Assembly: GCA_015655485.1 (NCBI GenBank)
Contig: JAATEZ010000262.1
Location: 1-14,778 of the forward strand
DNA length: 14,778 bases
Direction of reading: 5' to 3'
Source of the DNA: Lactobacillales bacterium
GTDB lineage: Bacteria; Bacillota; Bacilli; Lactobacillales; Vagococcaceae
The notes beneath the pieces were generated by a model. The model was not told the origin of the DNA. It made no database searches and worked only from the letters and a program-made list of their open reading frames with translations. Shown here piece after piece: positions 6,840 through 14,739 of the stretch. Within the stretch, counting starts at the first letter, position 1; each line of letters opens with the position of its first letter. Both the position numbers and the translations under genes were made by a program.

Positions 6840-7271
6840 ATGCTAATGGGAGAGTTTCAACATAATATCGACACAAAAGGTCGGTTAATTGTACCAGCTA
6901 AGTTCCGCGAAGAACTAGGCGAACAGTTTGTTGTGACCCGTGGTATGGATGGCTGTCTTTTTGGATATCCGCAAAAAGAATGGGAAATTTTAGAAGAAAA
7001 ATTAAAAAGTATGCCACTAGCTAAAAAGGAAACCCGGGCTTTTGTTCGTTTCTTCTATTCAGCTGCTACTGAGTGTGAGATCGACAAACAGGGAAGGATC
7101 AATATCCCGCAAACATTAAGAAGCCATGCTGAGTTAGAAAAAAATTGCGTCGTTGTGGGTATTTCCAACCGTATTGAAATTTGGAGCGAAAAACGCTGGC
7201 AAGATTTTTCAGAAATGGCGGAAGAAACCTTTGATGAGATCGCAGAGTCGATGATCGATTTTGGCTTTTAA
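6840..7271 (+). CDS. mraZ: Transcriptional regulator MraZ
   Basis: This 143-aa DNA-binding regulator is the first gene of the dcw cluster. It contains two AbrB/SpoVT-like half domains: MGEFQHNIDTKGRLIVPAKFR near residues 3-23 and ATECEIDKQGRINIPQTLR near 76-94. Each has the family's D-x-x-G-R-I/L-x-x-P core. Length is standard. The ATG at 6840 gives the conserved MLMGEF start; the purine-rich AAGTGAG lies about 10 nt upstream. MraZ forms ring oligomers that bind 10-bp-spaced repeats, and such repeats stand directly upstream. rsmH follows after 35 bp, so the gene is probably the head of the operon. Confidence 0.95.
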   Translation: MLMGEFQHNIDTKGRLIVPAKFREELGEQFVVTRGMDGCLFGYPQKEWEILEEKLKSMPLAKKETRAFVRFFYSAATECEIDKQGRINIPQTLRSHAELEKNCVVVGISNRIEIWSEKRWQDFSEMAEETFDEIAESMIDFGF

Positions 7272-7306
7272 TGAGCAGAGTTAAAGAGTAAGAAAGAGGA
7301 TCCAGA

Positions 7307-8260
7307 ATGAGTGAAGTCTTTCAGCATGAAACAGTCCTCTTGCAAGAAACTGTAGATGCTTTAAATATCAAAAAGAATGGGATCTATGTTGATTGCACCC
7401 TAGGCGGTGCGGGGCATAGTGAGTAGCTGCTTTCACAGTTGAGCGAGTCAGGACATTTGTACGCACTTGACCAAGACCAAAAAGCTTTGGATCATGCTCA
7501 AATCCGCTTAGCTCCATTTGTGGATAAAAAAATGGTCTCTTTTATAAAAACTAATTTTCGCGATGTTGAAGAAGCTCTAGCTGCTTGTGGGGTCCATAAG
7601 GTAGACGGGATCTTGTATGATTTAGGAGTCTCTTCTCCTCAGTTGGATGAAGCGGAAAGAGGTTTCAGCTATCACAATGATGCTCCTTTGGATATGAGAA
7701 TGGATCAGGAAGCTGAATTGACGGCCAAGACAATTATTAATACCTATTCTTATGCCGAGCTGGTTAAAATTTTTTACCGCTATGGAGAAGAAAAATTTTC
7801 CAAACAAATCGCTCGTCAAATTGAACGTCAAAGAACGGTAAAACCAATTGAAACGACGGGTGAGCTAGTTGAAATCATCAAAAAAGTCATTCCGGCCCCA
7901 GCTAGACGCAAGGGAGGACACCCGGCCAAACGTATTTTCCAAGCCGTTCGGATTGCAGTAAACGATGAACTCGGAGCTGTGGAAGAATCTTTAGAAAAAA
8001 GTATTGGGATGTTGAAAATAGAGGGCAGGATCTCTGTGATCACTTTTCATTCCTTAGAAGATCGTATCGTTAAAAATATTTTTAAAGAATATAGTTCTTT
8101 AAAAGATGTTCCACAAGGATTACCGGTCATTCCTGTGGAAATGGAGCCGGTTTTGAAGCTTATCAATAAAAAACCAATTTTGCCGAATGAGGCGGAAGTG
8201 GCTAAAAACAACCGTTCCAGAAGCGCTAAATTGCGTGTGGCTGAGAAGGTAAAAGACTAA
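7307..8260 (+). pseudogene. rsmH: 16S rRNA m4C1402 methyltransferase RsmH (MraW) with in-frame TAG at codon 40
   Basis: RsmH methylates N4 of C1402 in 16S rRNA using S-adenosylmethionine. From ATG 7307 (ribosome site AGAGGA) the frame encodes the canonical start MSEVFQHETVLLQE and the SAM loop DCTLGGAGHS (residues 29-38). It then meets TAG at 7424-7426. The same frame continues without further stops to 8260 through conserved DGILYDLGVSSPQLDEAERG, RMDQ, HPAKRIFQAVRIAVNDEL, ITFHSLEDRIVK and the C-terminal NNRSRSAKLRVAEK. Total length is 317 codons, normal for the family. The stop sits where homologues usually have an aromatic residue (S-E-Y-L-L), one base from TAC or TAT. A restart at TTG 7439 would lack the SAM loop and should be inactive. 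Read-through, a real null mutation or a base-call error are the options. Confidence 0.9.
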
Positions 8261-8281
8261 GAGAAATGGAGGGATGACAGC

Positions 8282-8662
8282 TTGGCTGAAGTAAAAGAAA
8301 TTCATGATTACGATGTGGGCATCCCTACCGAGATCTCGGATAAAGTCGTTGAAAAACCAAAGCAGCCTAAGAAAAAGAGCGATCCGAATAAAGGCATCAC
8401 TCGTCTTGAAAAAATATTGTTTTTTGCTTTAGTTTTTTGCAGTATTGGGTTGGCATTCTTCACGGTACGCCTTAGAACAGATATCATCAAAGTGACGGGG
8501 GATATCACGACGATCGAAAGTGAGATGACCGATATCAATAGTCAGATCACCTTGTTAGAACAAGAAAGAAATGAGCTTTCTCGTGTGGAACGTGTGAAAG
8601 AGATCGCAGAAAAAGCCGGTTTGTCTTCTATTGAGGAGAACATAAGGAAAGTGAATCCATGA
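8282..8662 (+). CDS. ftsL: Cell division protein FtsL
   Basis: This 126-aa bitopic division protein works with DivIB and DivIC at the septum. It has a lysine-rich cytoplasmic tail (residues 1-43), one membrane helix (ILFFALVFCSIGLAFFTVRL, about 45-64) and an extracytoplasmic leucine-zipper-like coiled coil (about 68-105). It ends EKAGLSSIEENIRKVNP, typical of FtsL. The TTG at 8282 is chosen because GGAGGG lies about 8 nt upstream, while the ATG inside that stretch is out of frame and quickly stopped. It overlaps the PBP start by ATGA, so translation is probably coupled. Sequence identity among FtsL proteins is low, so position supports the call. Confidence 0.88.
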   Translation: MAEVKEIHDYDVGIPTEISDKVVEKPKQPKKKSDPNKGITRLEKILFFALVFCSIGLAFFTVRLRTDIIKVTGDITTIESEMTDINSQITLLEQERNELSRVERVKEIAEKAGLSSIEENIRKVNP

Positions 8663-10860
8663 AAAAAAATTTTTTAAAAAGAAAGATCAAAAAGAAAAAT
8701 CTCACGCCAGCTAACAACCGCAAGAAGGTTGGAATCATTTTTTTTGCTGTTGCGATTGGGGTATTTCTTTTGTTTATAGCAAGATTTAGCACGATCATCG
8801 TCACTGGAAAAGTCAGCGGTGTCTCTCTTGGCAAAAAAACTCAGCAGCTGTATCAAGGCAGCAGTGAAGTTGTGGCTAAGCGCGGGACGATCTATGATCG
8901 CAACGGAAACATTATCGCTGAAGATGCCAGTTCCTATTCGATTTATGCTATTTTGGATAAGACTTATAAATATGGGGACGAAGATCTATATGCAAAGGAA
9001 AAAAATTTTTCCACGATCGCGGATATTTTAAACAGTTATCTGGGGATAGACAAAGCGAAAGCTTTGGAAATTTTACAGACTAAGACAAATGATAAAGGAC
9101 AGGCAGTTTCTCAGGTTGAATTTGGTTCAAGCGGCAGCAACATATCTCTGGATACGAAAAATCAAATCGAAGCTGCCATGAAAAAAAAGAATATAAAAGG
9201 GCTTTATTTTACAGAACACCCGGATCGAATCTATCCAAATGGAAATTTTGCTTCTTATTTGATCGGCTACGCAGATTTGGCTGATGAAAAAGATGAGTCA
9301 AAAGGGTTAGTTGGTATGATGGGGATCGAACAAGCGTACAATGATGTTTTAAGTGGAACGAACGGCCGGGTGACTTATCGAAAAGACAGTAAAAACAATG
9401 CGATCCCGGGAACGACTAAAGTTCAAAAAAAGGCGAAAGATGGTTCTGATGTCTATACTACACTTGATATTGACTTGCAGCTTTATTTAGAAGGGCTGAT
9501 GGACACTCTTCAAACCACTTATGAGCCTGAAGACGTTACGGCCATGTTAGTTGAAGCCGATACTGGAAATATTTTGGCTGCATCCCAACGGCCAAGTTTT
9601 GATCCTGAAACCAAAGAAGGTTTGCAAGGAGAAAATGCTTTGTGGCGCAACTTATTAGTCGAAGATCCCTTCGAGCCGGGTTCAACGATCAAAGTTTTTA
9701 CTGTTGCGGCGGCGATCGAAGCGGGTGTTTTTTCTGCTAATACGACCTATCAGGCGGGCTCAATCAAGTTATATGATACCACCATCAATGATGCGGTGAA
9801 CCACGGAACTTTGACTTATGAACAGGCATTGATCGCTTCTAGTAATGTCGGCATGGTGAAATTAGAACAGATGATGGGCGCCGATACTTGGAACAGTTAC
9901 TTAGAAAAATTCGGACTGACAAAAAGTACCGGTTCTGGTTTGCCGGCGGAACAAACAGGGACGATCCAAAACAGCAGTCCGGTTGATACGGCAATGACAG
10001 CATATGGACAAGCTATTTCTGTGACTAATTTTCAAATGATTCAGGGATTCACGGCTATTGCAAATGAAGGAGCTATGCTGAAGCCGCAATATATCAGTAA
10101 AGTGGTCACAGCTAATGGAAAGGTCAAAAAGACCAGTACAGAAACAATTTCACAACCAATCCAAGCCTCTACGGCCAATCAAGTATTAAGTTATATGAAA
10201 GAAGTTGTCGAGGATCCGCTGGGAACCGGCTATGGAATTTATAATATTGACGGCTATTCAGTTGGAGCGAATACTGGAACGGCACAAATAGCTGGAGACA
10301 GCGGCTATTTGACTGGCAGCCATGACTATATTTATTCTGTGGTTCAGATGGTTCCTGCGGATGATCCAAAATATATTATGTATGTTACCGTAAAACAGCC
10401 AAAAACGTATGAAAGAACTATGATAGCTAATTTATCCAATGCTATGTTAAAACGAGCACTTGATTTAGAAGATAGTAACACGGATACAACTAGCGACAGT
10501 TCGGCAGATAAGATCAAACTATCAAATTTGGTTGGTCAAAGTGTTACGGATGCTCAAACGTACGCGACTAATGCCGGCTTGGATCTGATCGTTGTCGGCA
10601 GCGGCAGTACAGTTTCCAAGCAATCCAATGAAGAGGGCGAAACCCTTTCAAAGAATCAGAAAGTGATCGTGGCGACTGATGGGCAGCTGACAATGCCGGA
10701 TATTACCGGCTGGTCAAAAAATGATGTTTTGAAGCTTTGTGATACCACCGGGCTGAAAGCTACTTTTGATGGGACAGGTTATGTAGGCAGTCAAAGCATT
10801 GCTGCCGGAGACGTCATTACTTCAGGGACAGAGATTACAGTAACTTTAAAAGAAGAGTAG
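8659..10860 (+). CDS. Class B penicillin-binding protein with two PASTA domains (PBP2x/FtsI-like), KTG box reads NTG
   Basis: This 733-aa septal transpeptidase candidate would crosslink peptidoglycan at the division site. It has a basic cytoplasmic start, one membrane helix (about 24-43) and an N-terminal dimerisation domain beginning RGTIYDRNGNIIAED. The transpeptidase domain has the catalytic serine in STIK (Ser342, Lys345) and SSN at 394-396. Two C-terminal PASTA repeats cover about 617-733. The third active-site box, normally K-T/S-G, reads N-T-G here (Asn538, codon AAT) inside VGANTGTAQIA. That lysine is essential in known PBPs (Lys547 in pneumococcal PBP2x). AAT is one base from either Lys codon. 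This may be an error, an inactivating mutation or a real variant. ftsL overlaps upstream and murE follows. Confidence 0.93.
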   Translation: MKKNFLKRKIKKKNLTPANNRKKVGIIFFAVAIGVFLLFIARFSTIIVTGKVSGVSLGKKTQQLYQGSSEVVAKRGTIYDRNGNIIAEDASSYSIYAILDKTYKYGDEDLYAKEKNFSTIADILNSYLGIDKAKALEILQTKTNDKGQAVSQVEFGSSGSNISLDTKNQIEAAMKKKNIKGLYFTEHPDRIYPNGNFASYLIGYADLADEKDESKGLVGMMGIEQAYNDVLSGTNGRVTYRKDSKNNAIPGTTKVQKKAKDGSDVYTTLDIDLQLYLEGLMDTLQTTYEPEDVTAMLVEADTGNILAASQRPSFDPETKEGLQGENALWRNLLVEDPFEPGSTIKVFTVAAAIEAGVFSANTTYQAGSIKLYDTTINDAVNHGTLTYEQALIASSNVGMVKLEQMMGADTWNSYLEKFGLTKSTGSGLPAEQTGTIQNSSPVDTAMTAYGQAISVTNFQMIQGFTAIANEGAMLKPQYISKVVTANGKVKKTSTETISQPIQASTANQVLSYMKEVVEDPLGTGYGIYNIDGYSVGANTGTAQIAGDSGYLTGSHDYIYSVVQMVPADDPKYIMYVTVKQPKTYERTMIANLSNAMLKRALDLEDSNTDTTSDSSADKIKLSNLVGQSVTDAQTYATNAGLDLIVVGSGSTVSKQSNEEGETLSKNQKVIVATDGQLTMPDITGWSKNDVLKLCDTTGLKATFDGTGYVGSQSIAAGDVITSGTEITVTLKEE

Positions 10861-10884
10861 GGATAGAGCATGAATGCACAGTAA
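10859..10884 (+). promoter_or_regulatory. Ribosome site and four-codon mini-frame interrupted by TAA, leading into murE
   Basis: AGGGA (10859-10863) stands 6 nt before ATG 10870, which encodes M-N-A-Q and then TAA at 10882-10884. The same frame resumes at ATG 10888, the usable murE start, only 3 nt after the stop. ATG 10888 has no ribosome site of its own. The layout suits translation by termination and restart, or it marks a nonsense change at codon 5 of the original gene. Confidence 0.6.
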
Positions 10885-10887
10885 ATA

Positions 10888-12348
10888 ATGAAGGCCGTTC
10901 ATGGTCATAGTGAGGATGAGACGCGTTTATTAAACATAACTATTGACAATGTGACCCAGGACAGTCGTAAAGTGAAAAAGCGAAGCTGTTTTTTATGCAT
11001 CAAAGGCAGCAAGTTTGATGGTCATTTGTTAGTTCAAGAAGCCATTGAAAAAGGAGCGGTTCTGATCATCGCGTCGCAGCCGGTAGCTTCTACAGTTCCG
11101 GTGATTCAAGTAAATAATACTCAACGGGCTTTGGCTCAATTAGCTGTATGTTTCTATAAAGATCCCAGCAAGGATTTAAATCTGGTTGGGGTCACAGGGA
11201 CTAACGGAAAAACGACGATCACTCACATGGTAGCTGAAATTTTCAATGATGCTGCCGTGGATACGGGGATCATTGGTACTATGTACAATAAAATCGGTTC
11301 GGAAAAGCTGCCGACGATCAATACAACACCGGATGCTTTGACGATCCAGTCTTTATTGGCAAAGATGGTCAAAAAGAATATGACTGCTTGTGTCATGGAG
11401 GTCTCATCGCACGCGTTAGTGCAGGGGCGTGTCTGGGGAGTCGATTTTAATACAACAGTTTTTACGAACCTGAGCCGTGATCATTTAGAATTTCATCATA
11501 CCTTTGAAGAATATTTTCAAGCGAAAAGTTTATTGTTTGCCCAAATGGGAAATAGTTACCATCAAACTGATAAGGAAAAATACGCGATCATCAACGCAGA
11601 TGATCCCTATGGACAAAGACTGGTCCAGCTGACTGCCGCCACGGTTTTTACTTATGGTTGCAAAGGCGCAGGAGATATTCAGGCCTGCGGCATCAAAGTC
11701 AGCAATACAGGAACTTCTTTTGATTTGTCTATTGAGAAGAAAAAGTATCCAGTCCGGATGAAAATGATTGGGGATTTTAATGTTTATAATTTTCTGGCAG
11801 CATTTGGAGTTGGTTTTGTTCAAGGGATCCCGCCGCAAAAAATCATTCATTCACTGGAGCAGCTGCCTGGCGTAAAAGGACGTTTTCAATTAGTTCCAAA
11901 TACGGGAGAAGTGACAGTTATCGTAGATTATGCTCATACTCCTGATGGGTTATTAAATGTTCTTAGTACGATCCAAAAATTTGCTCAGAAAAAAATTTAT
12001 TGTGTTGTCGGCTGCGGTGGGGATCGTGATCCTTCGAAACGGCCGATCATGGCCGAAGTGGCCATAAAAAATTCGACTCATCCAGTTTTCACTTCGGACA
12101 ATCCCCGAACAGAAGACCCGATAAAAATCATTGATGAGATGATCAAGGCTGTCCCCAACGACCTCTATGAAGTGATCGTTGAACGCAAAACAGCCATTTG
12201 GGAAACTTTGAGGAAAGCTCAGTCCGGTGATGTAGTTCTTATCGCAGGCAAGGGACATGAAGATTATCAAATTATCGGGACTGAAAAACATCATTTCGAT
12301 GATGTAGAAGTCGTAGCAGATTTTTACCGGACAAATGCAGAAAAATAG
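10888..12348 (+). CDS. murE: UDP-MurNAc-tripeptide synthetase MurE, probably meso-DAP-adding
   Basis: This cytoplasmic ATP-dependent ligase adds the third stem residue to UDP-MurNAc-L-Ala-D-Glu. The 486 aa contain the N-terminal UDP-binding part (QDSRKV, FLCIKGSKFDGH), the P-loop GVTGTNGKTT (Lys108), VMEVSSHAL, the central TNLSRDHLEFH, and VDYAHTPDG with GCGGDRD in the C-terminal part. The selectivity motif reads DNPRTEDP (404-411). DNPR-x-E is the meso-diaminopimelate signature of E. coli and B. subtilis MurE, while lysine-adding enzymes such as that of S. aureus have DNPAxxDP. Homologues begin about six residues earlier. The same frame extends to ATG 10870, but TAA occupies codon 5. The body is intact. 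mraY follows with an 8-bp gap. Confidence 0.93.
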   Translation: MKAVHGHSEDETRLLNITIDNVTQDSRKVKKRSCFLCIKGSKFDGHLLVQEAIEKGAVLIIASQPVASTVPVIQVNNTQRALAQLAVCFYKDPSKDLNLVGVTGTNGKTTITHMVAEIFNDAAVDTGIIGTMYNKIGSEKLPTINTTPDALTIQSLLAKMVKKNMTACVMEVSSHALVQGRVWGVDFNTTVFTNLSRDHLEFHHTFEEYFQAKSLLFAQMGNSYHQTDKEKYAIINADDPYGQRLVQLTAATVFTYGCKGAGDIQACGIKVSNTGTSFDLSIEKKKYPVRMKMIGDFNVYNFLAAFGVGFVQGIPPQKIIHSLEQLPGVKGRFQLVPNTGEVTVIVDYAHTPDGLLNVLSTIQKFAQKKIYCVVGCGGDRDPSKRPIMAEVAIKNSTHPVFTSDNPRTEDPIKIIDEMIKAVPNDLYEVIVERKTAIWETLRKAQSGDVVLIAGKGHEDYQIIGTEKHHFDDVEVVADFYRTNAEK

Positions 12349-12356
12349 GAGAATGA

Positions 12357-13328
12357 ATGGATATGGAGTGGACACAAATTTTTATCCCGATAGCAAGCAG
12401 TTTTGCTATGACGATCATAGTTTTGCCCTTATTTATCGGATATTTTCAAATGAGAAAGCAAGGACAGACCATTCGCGATGAAGGGCCAAAATGGCATAAT
12501 AGCAAGGCTGGAACTCCAACGATGGGAGGGGTAGTTTTTTTAACAGCTGTTTTACTTTCTTCTTTATGGGTCGCTGTCTGGTTAGGAGCATGGACTCCTT
12601 CATTATTGATTCTGTTGTTTATATTAGTTTTATATGGTGGATTGGGTTTTCTTGATGATTTTATCAAAGTTTTTAAAAAACGAAACATGGGATTAAATTC
12701 AAAGCAAAAGTTAATGGGACAGATCATCGGCGGAGTAGTTTTTTATCTGGTTTACCAGAGGGAAGGTTTTAGTGATTCTTTAAATCTTCCATTCATTGGA
12801 GAAGTACCGCTCAGCATTTTCTATGGGTTATTTACGATTTTTTGGTTAGTAGGATTTTCAAACGCAGTGAATTTGACTGACGGCCTGGATGGTTTAGTGA
12901 CAGGTCTGGGAGTTATTTCATTTGGAACTTATGCGATCATCGCCTGGCAGCAAAAGCAATTTGACATTTTGATTGTGTGCTTATGTGTGATCGGAGGATT
13001 GGCAGGTTTCTTTCCTTATAATCATAAGCCAGCCAAAATATTTATGGGAGATGTTGGTTCACTGGCATTGGGCGGTCTTTTAGCAGCGATTTCGATTTTG
13101 CTGCATCAGGAATGGACCCTGCTGTTAGTTGGGCTGGTTTATGTTTTTGAAACAGTTAGTGTGATTCTGCAGGTGACAAGTTTTAAATTGACAGGAAAAC
13201 GAATTTTTAAAATGAGCCCTATTCATCATCACTTTGAGATGTCTGGCTGGTCAGAATGGAAGATTGATATTGTTTTTTGGATCATTGGTTTTGTAACAGC
13301 GGCTTTGACACTGTTGATTTTGTATTAA
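12357..13328 (+). CDS. mraY: Phospho-MurNAc-pentapeptide transferase MraY
   Basis: This polytopic membrane enzyme (323 aa) transfers phospho-MurNAc-pentapeptide to undecaprenyl phosphate, making lipid I. About ten hydrophobic segments are visible. Family residues are all present: GTPTMGG, the Asp pair at 100-101 (LDDFIK), NLTDGLDGL beginning Asn172, FMGDVGS with Asp232, and PIHHHFE with His290-292. ATG 12357 was taken as the start. An in-frame ATG at 12363 (MEWTQIF) is equally plausible, since AGGAG at 12347-12351 is 5 nt from the first and 11 nt from the second. The ribosome site overlaps the murE stop, suggesting coupled translation. Confidence 0.95.
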   Translation: MDMEWTQIFIPIASSFAMTIIVLPLFIGYFQMRKQGQTIRDEGPKWHNSKAGTPTMGGVVFLTAVLLSSLWVAVWLGAWTPSLLILLFILVLYGGLGFLDDFIKVFKKRNMGLNSKQKLMGQIIGGVVFYLVYQREGFSDSLNLPFIGEVPLSIFYGLFTIFWLVGFSNAVNLTDGLDGLVTGLGVISFGTYAIIAWQQKQFDILIVCLCVIGGLAGFFPYNHKPAKIFMGDVGSLALGGLLAAISILLHQEWTLLLVGLVYVFETVSVILQVTSFKLTGKRIFKMSPIHHHFEMSGWSEWKIDIVFWIIGFVTAALTLLILY

Positions 13329-13344
13329 ATTGGAGGCAACGGGA

Positions 13345-14706
13345 ATGCGGAAAATTACAAAATATGAAAATAAAAAAGTTCTGGTTTTAGGACTTGCTAA
13401 AAGTGGTGTCAGTGCAGCTAAAGTTTTACATCAATTAGGAGCCTTAGTTACAGTAAATGATGCTAAGAAATTTGAAGAAAACTCCGAAGCGCAGGATTTA
13501 TTGAGTTTAGGGATCCGCGTCATAACTGGCAGCCACCCGGTGGAACTTCTGGATGAAGAATTTTCTTTATTAGTGAAAAACCCCGGGATCCCTTATACAA
13601 ATCCAATTATCGAGAAAGCAATAGAAATTGGTTTGAAAATCATTACCGAAGTGGAGCTCGCTTATGAAGTAGCCGAATGTCCGTTCATTGGAATCACTGG
13701 AACGAATGGGAAGACCACTACAACGACGATGATCGCTAATATTCTCAATCAAAATCGCCCATTTGGTCTGGCACGTCTGGCAGGAAATATTGGTTTTCCT
13801 GCCAGCTCAGTGGCTTTATTAGCTCGACCAGAAGACGTATTAGTCACTGAACTTTCTAGCTTTCAACTGCTTGGAATAGATTTGTTTCATCCTAAGACAG
13901 CGGTCATCACCAACCTTTATTCTGCACACTTGGATTATCATGGTTCAAGACAGGCTTATGTAGAGGCAAAATGGCGTATTCAAAAAAATATGGCTGCAAC
14001 AGATCATTTAGTTTTAAATTGGGATCAGATGGAGTTAAGAGAGCTCAGCAAGTGCACTAAAGCGGCAGTTATCCCTTTTTCGACTCAGGCGGAAGTGCCG
14101 GGAGCGTATCTAAAAGAAGGTTATTTATATTATCATTCAGAAAAAATCATGCGGCAAACCGACTTGCTTGTTCCAGGTCTGCATAATGTGGAAAATGCCT
14201 TAGCAGCGATCATTGTGGCTAAATTAAATCAGGTTTCTAATGAAGATATTGCCTTAAGCCTAAGACAGTTTAAAGGAGTCCCTCACCGAACGGAATTTAT
14301 TGGTGAATTCCAGCATAGACAATTTTACAATGATTCCAAAGCAACGAATATTTTAGCTACTAAAATGGCTTTGAGCGGATTTGATAAATCCCGATTGATT
14401 TTGCTGGCCGGCGGCTTAGACCGCGGGAATGAGTTTGATGAACTGGTCCTTGATTTGAAGGGCATAAAAGGAATCGTTCTATTTGGAGAAACGAAGCAAA
14501 AATTAGCTTCAGCAGCCCGGAAAGCTGGGATCACTCAGATGATTTTTTCAGAAAATGTGGAGTCTGCAGTGGCGGAAGCCGTTAAAATAAGTGAGAATGG
14601 AGATACGATCTTATTATCTCCCGCTTGTGCCAGCTGGGACCAGTATCCTAACTTTGAGGTGCGCGGCGAAAAATTTGCGCAAGCCGCAAAAGCAATGGCA
14701 TTATGA
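13345..14706 (+). CDS. murD: UDP-MurNAc-L-alanine:D-glutamate ligase MurD
   Basis: This cytoplasmic ATP-dependent ligase (453 aa) adds D-Glu to UDP-MurNAc-L-Ala. The N-terminal UDP-binding Rossmann part starts KVLVLGLAKSGVSAAK. The central domain has the P-loop GITGTNGKTTTT (Lys123) and the VTNLYSAHLDYHGS segment. The C-terminal domain has YNDSKATN (Asp330-Ser331-Lys332), LLAGGLDRGNEFDEL and LLSPACASWDQYPNFEVRGEKF. All Mur-ligase landmarks are intact. The frame stays open to a TTG at 13330, but the ATG at 13345 is 8 nt after GGAGG (13332-13336) and gives the usual MRKIT start. It follows mraY by 16 bp and precedes murG. Confidence 0.95.
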   Translation: MRKITKYENKKVLVLGLAKSGVSAAKVLHQLGALVTVNDAKKFEENSEAQDLLSLGIRVITGSHPVELLDEEFSLLVKNPGIPYTNPIIEKAIEIGLKIITEVELAYEVAECPFIGITGTNGKTTTTTMIANILNQNRPFGLARLAGNIGFPASSVALLARPEDVLVTELSSFQLLGIDLFHPKTAVITNLYSAHLDYHGSRQAYVEAKWRIQKNMAATDHLVLNWDQMELRELSKCTKAAVIPFSTQAEVPGAYLKEGYLYYHSEKIMRQTDLLVPGLHNVENALAAIIVAKLNQVSNEDIALSLRQFKGVPHRTEFIGEFQHRQFYNDSKATNILATKMALSGFDKSRLILLAGGLDRGNEFDELVLDLKGIKGIVLFGETKQKLASAARKAGITQMIFSENVESAVAEAVKISENGDTILLSPACASWDQYPNFEVRGEKFAQAAKAMAL

Positions 14707-14739
14707 AATAACACTGGAGAAAGAGGGAGTGGAAGTATA

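Noticed and set aside
7439..8260. A separate 273-aa gene starting at TTG 7439
   Set aside because: The sequence is the in-frame remainder of rsmH. A start there lacks the SAM-binding loop and any clear ribosome site, so it is better read as one interrupted gene.
11953..12375. Minus-strand 140-aa open frame over murE
   Set aside because: It is a shadow of the intact murE C-terminal domain with no family-like motifs and no ribosome site.
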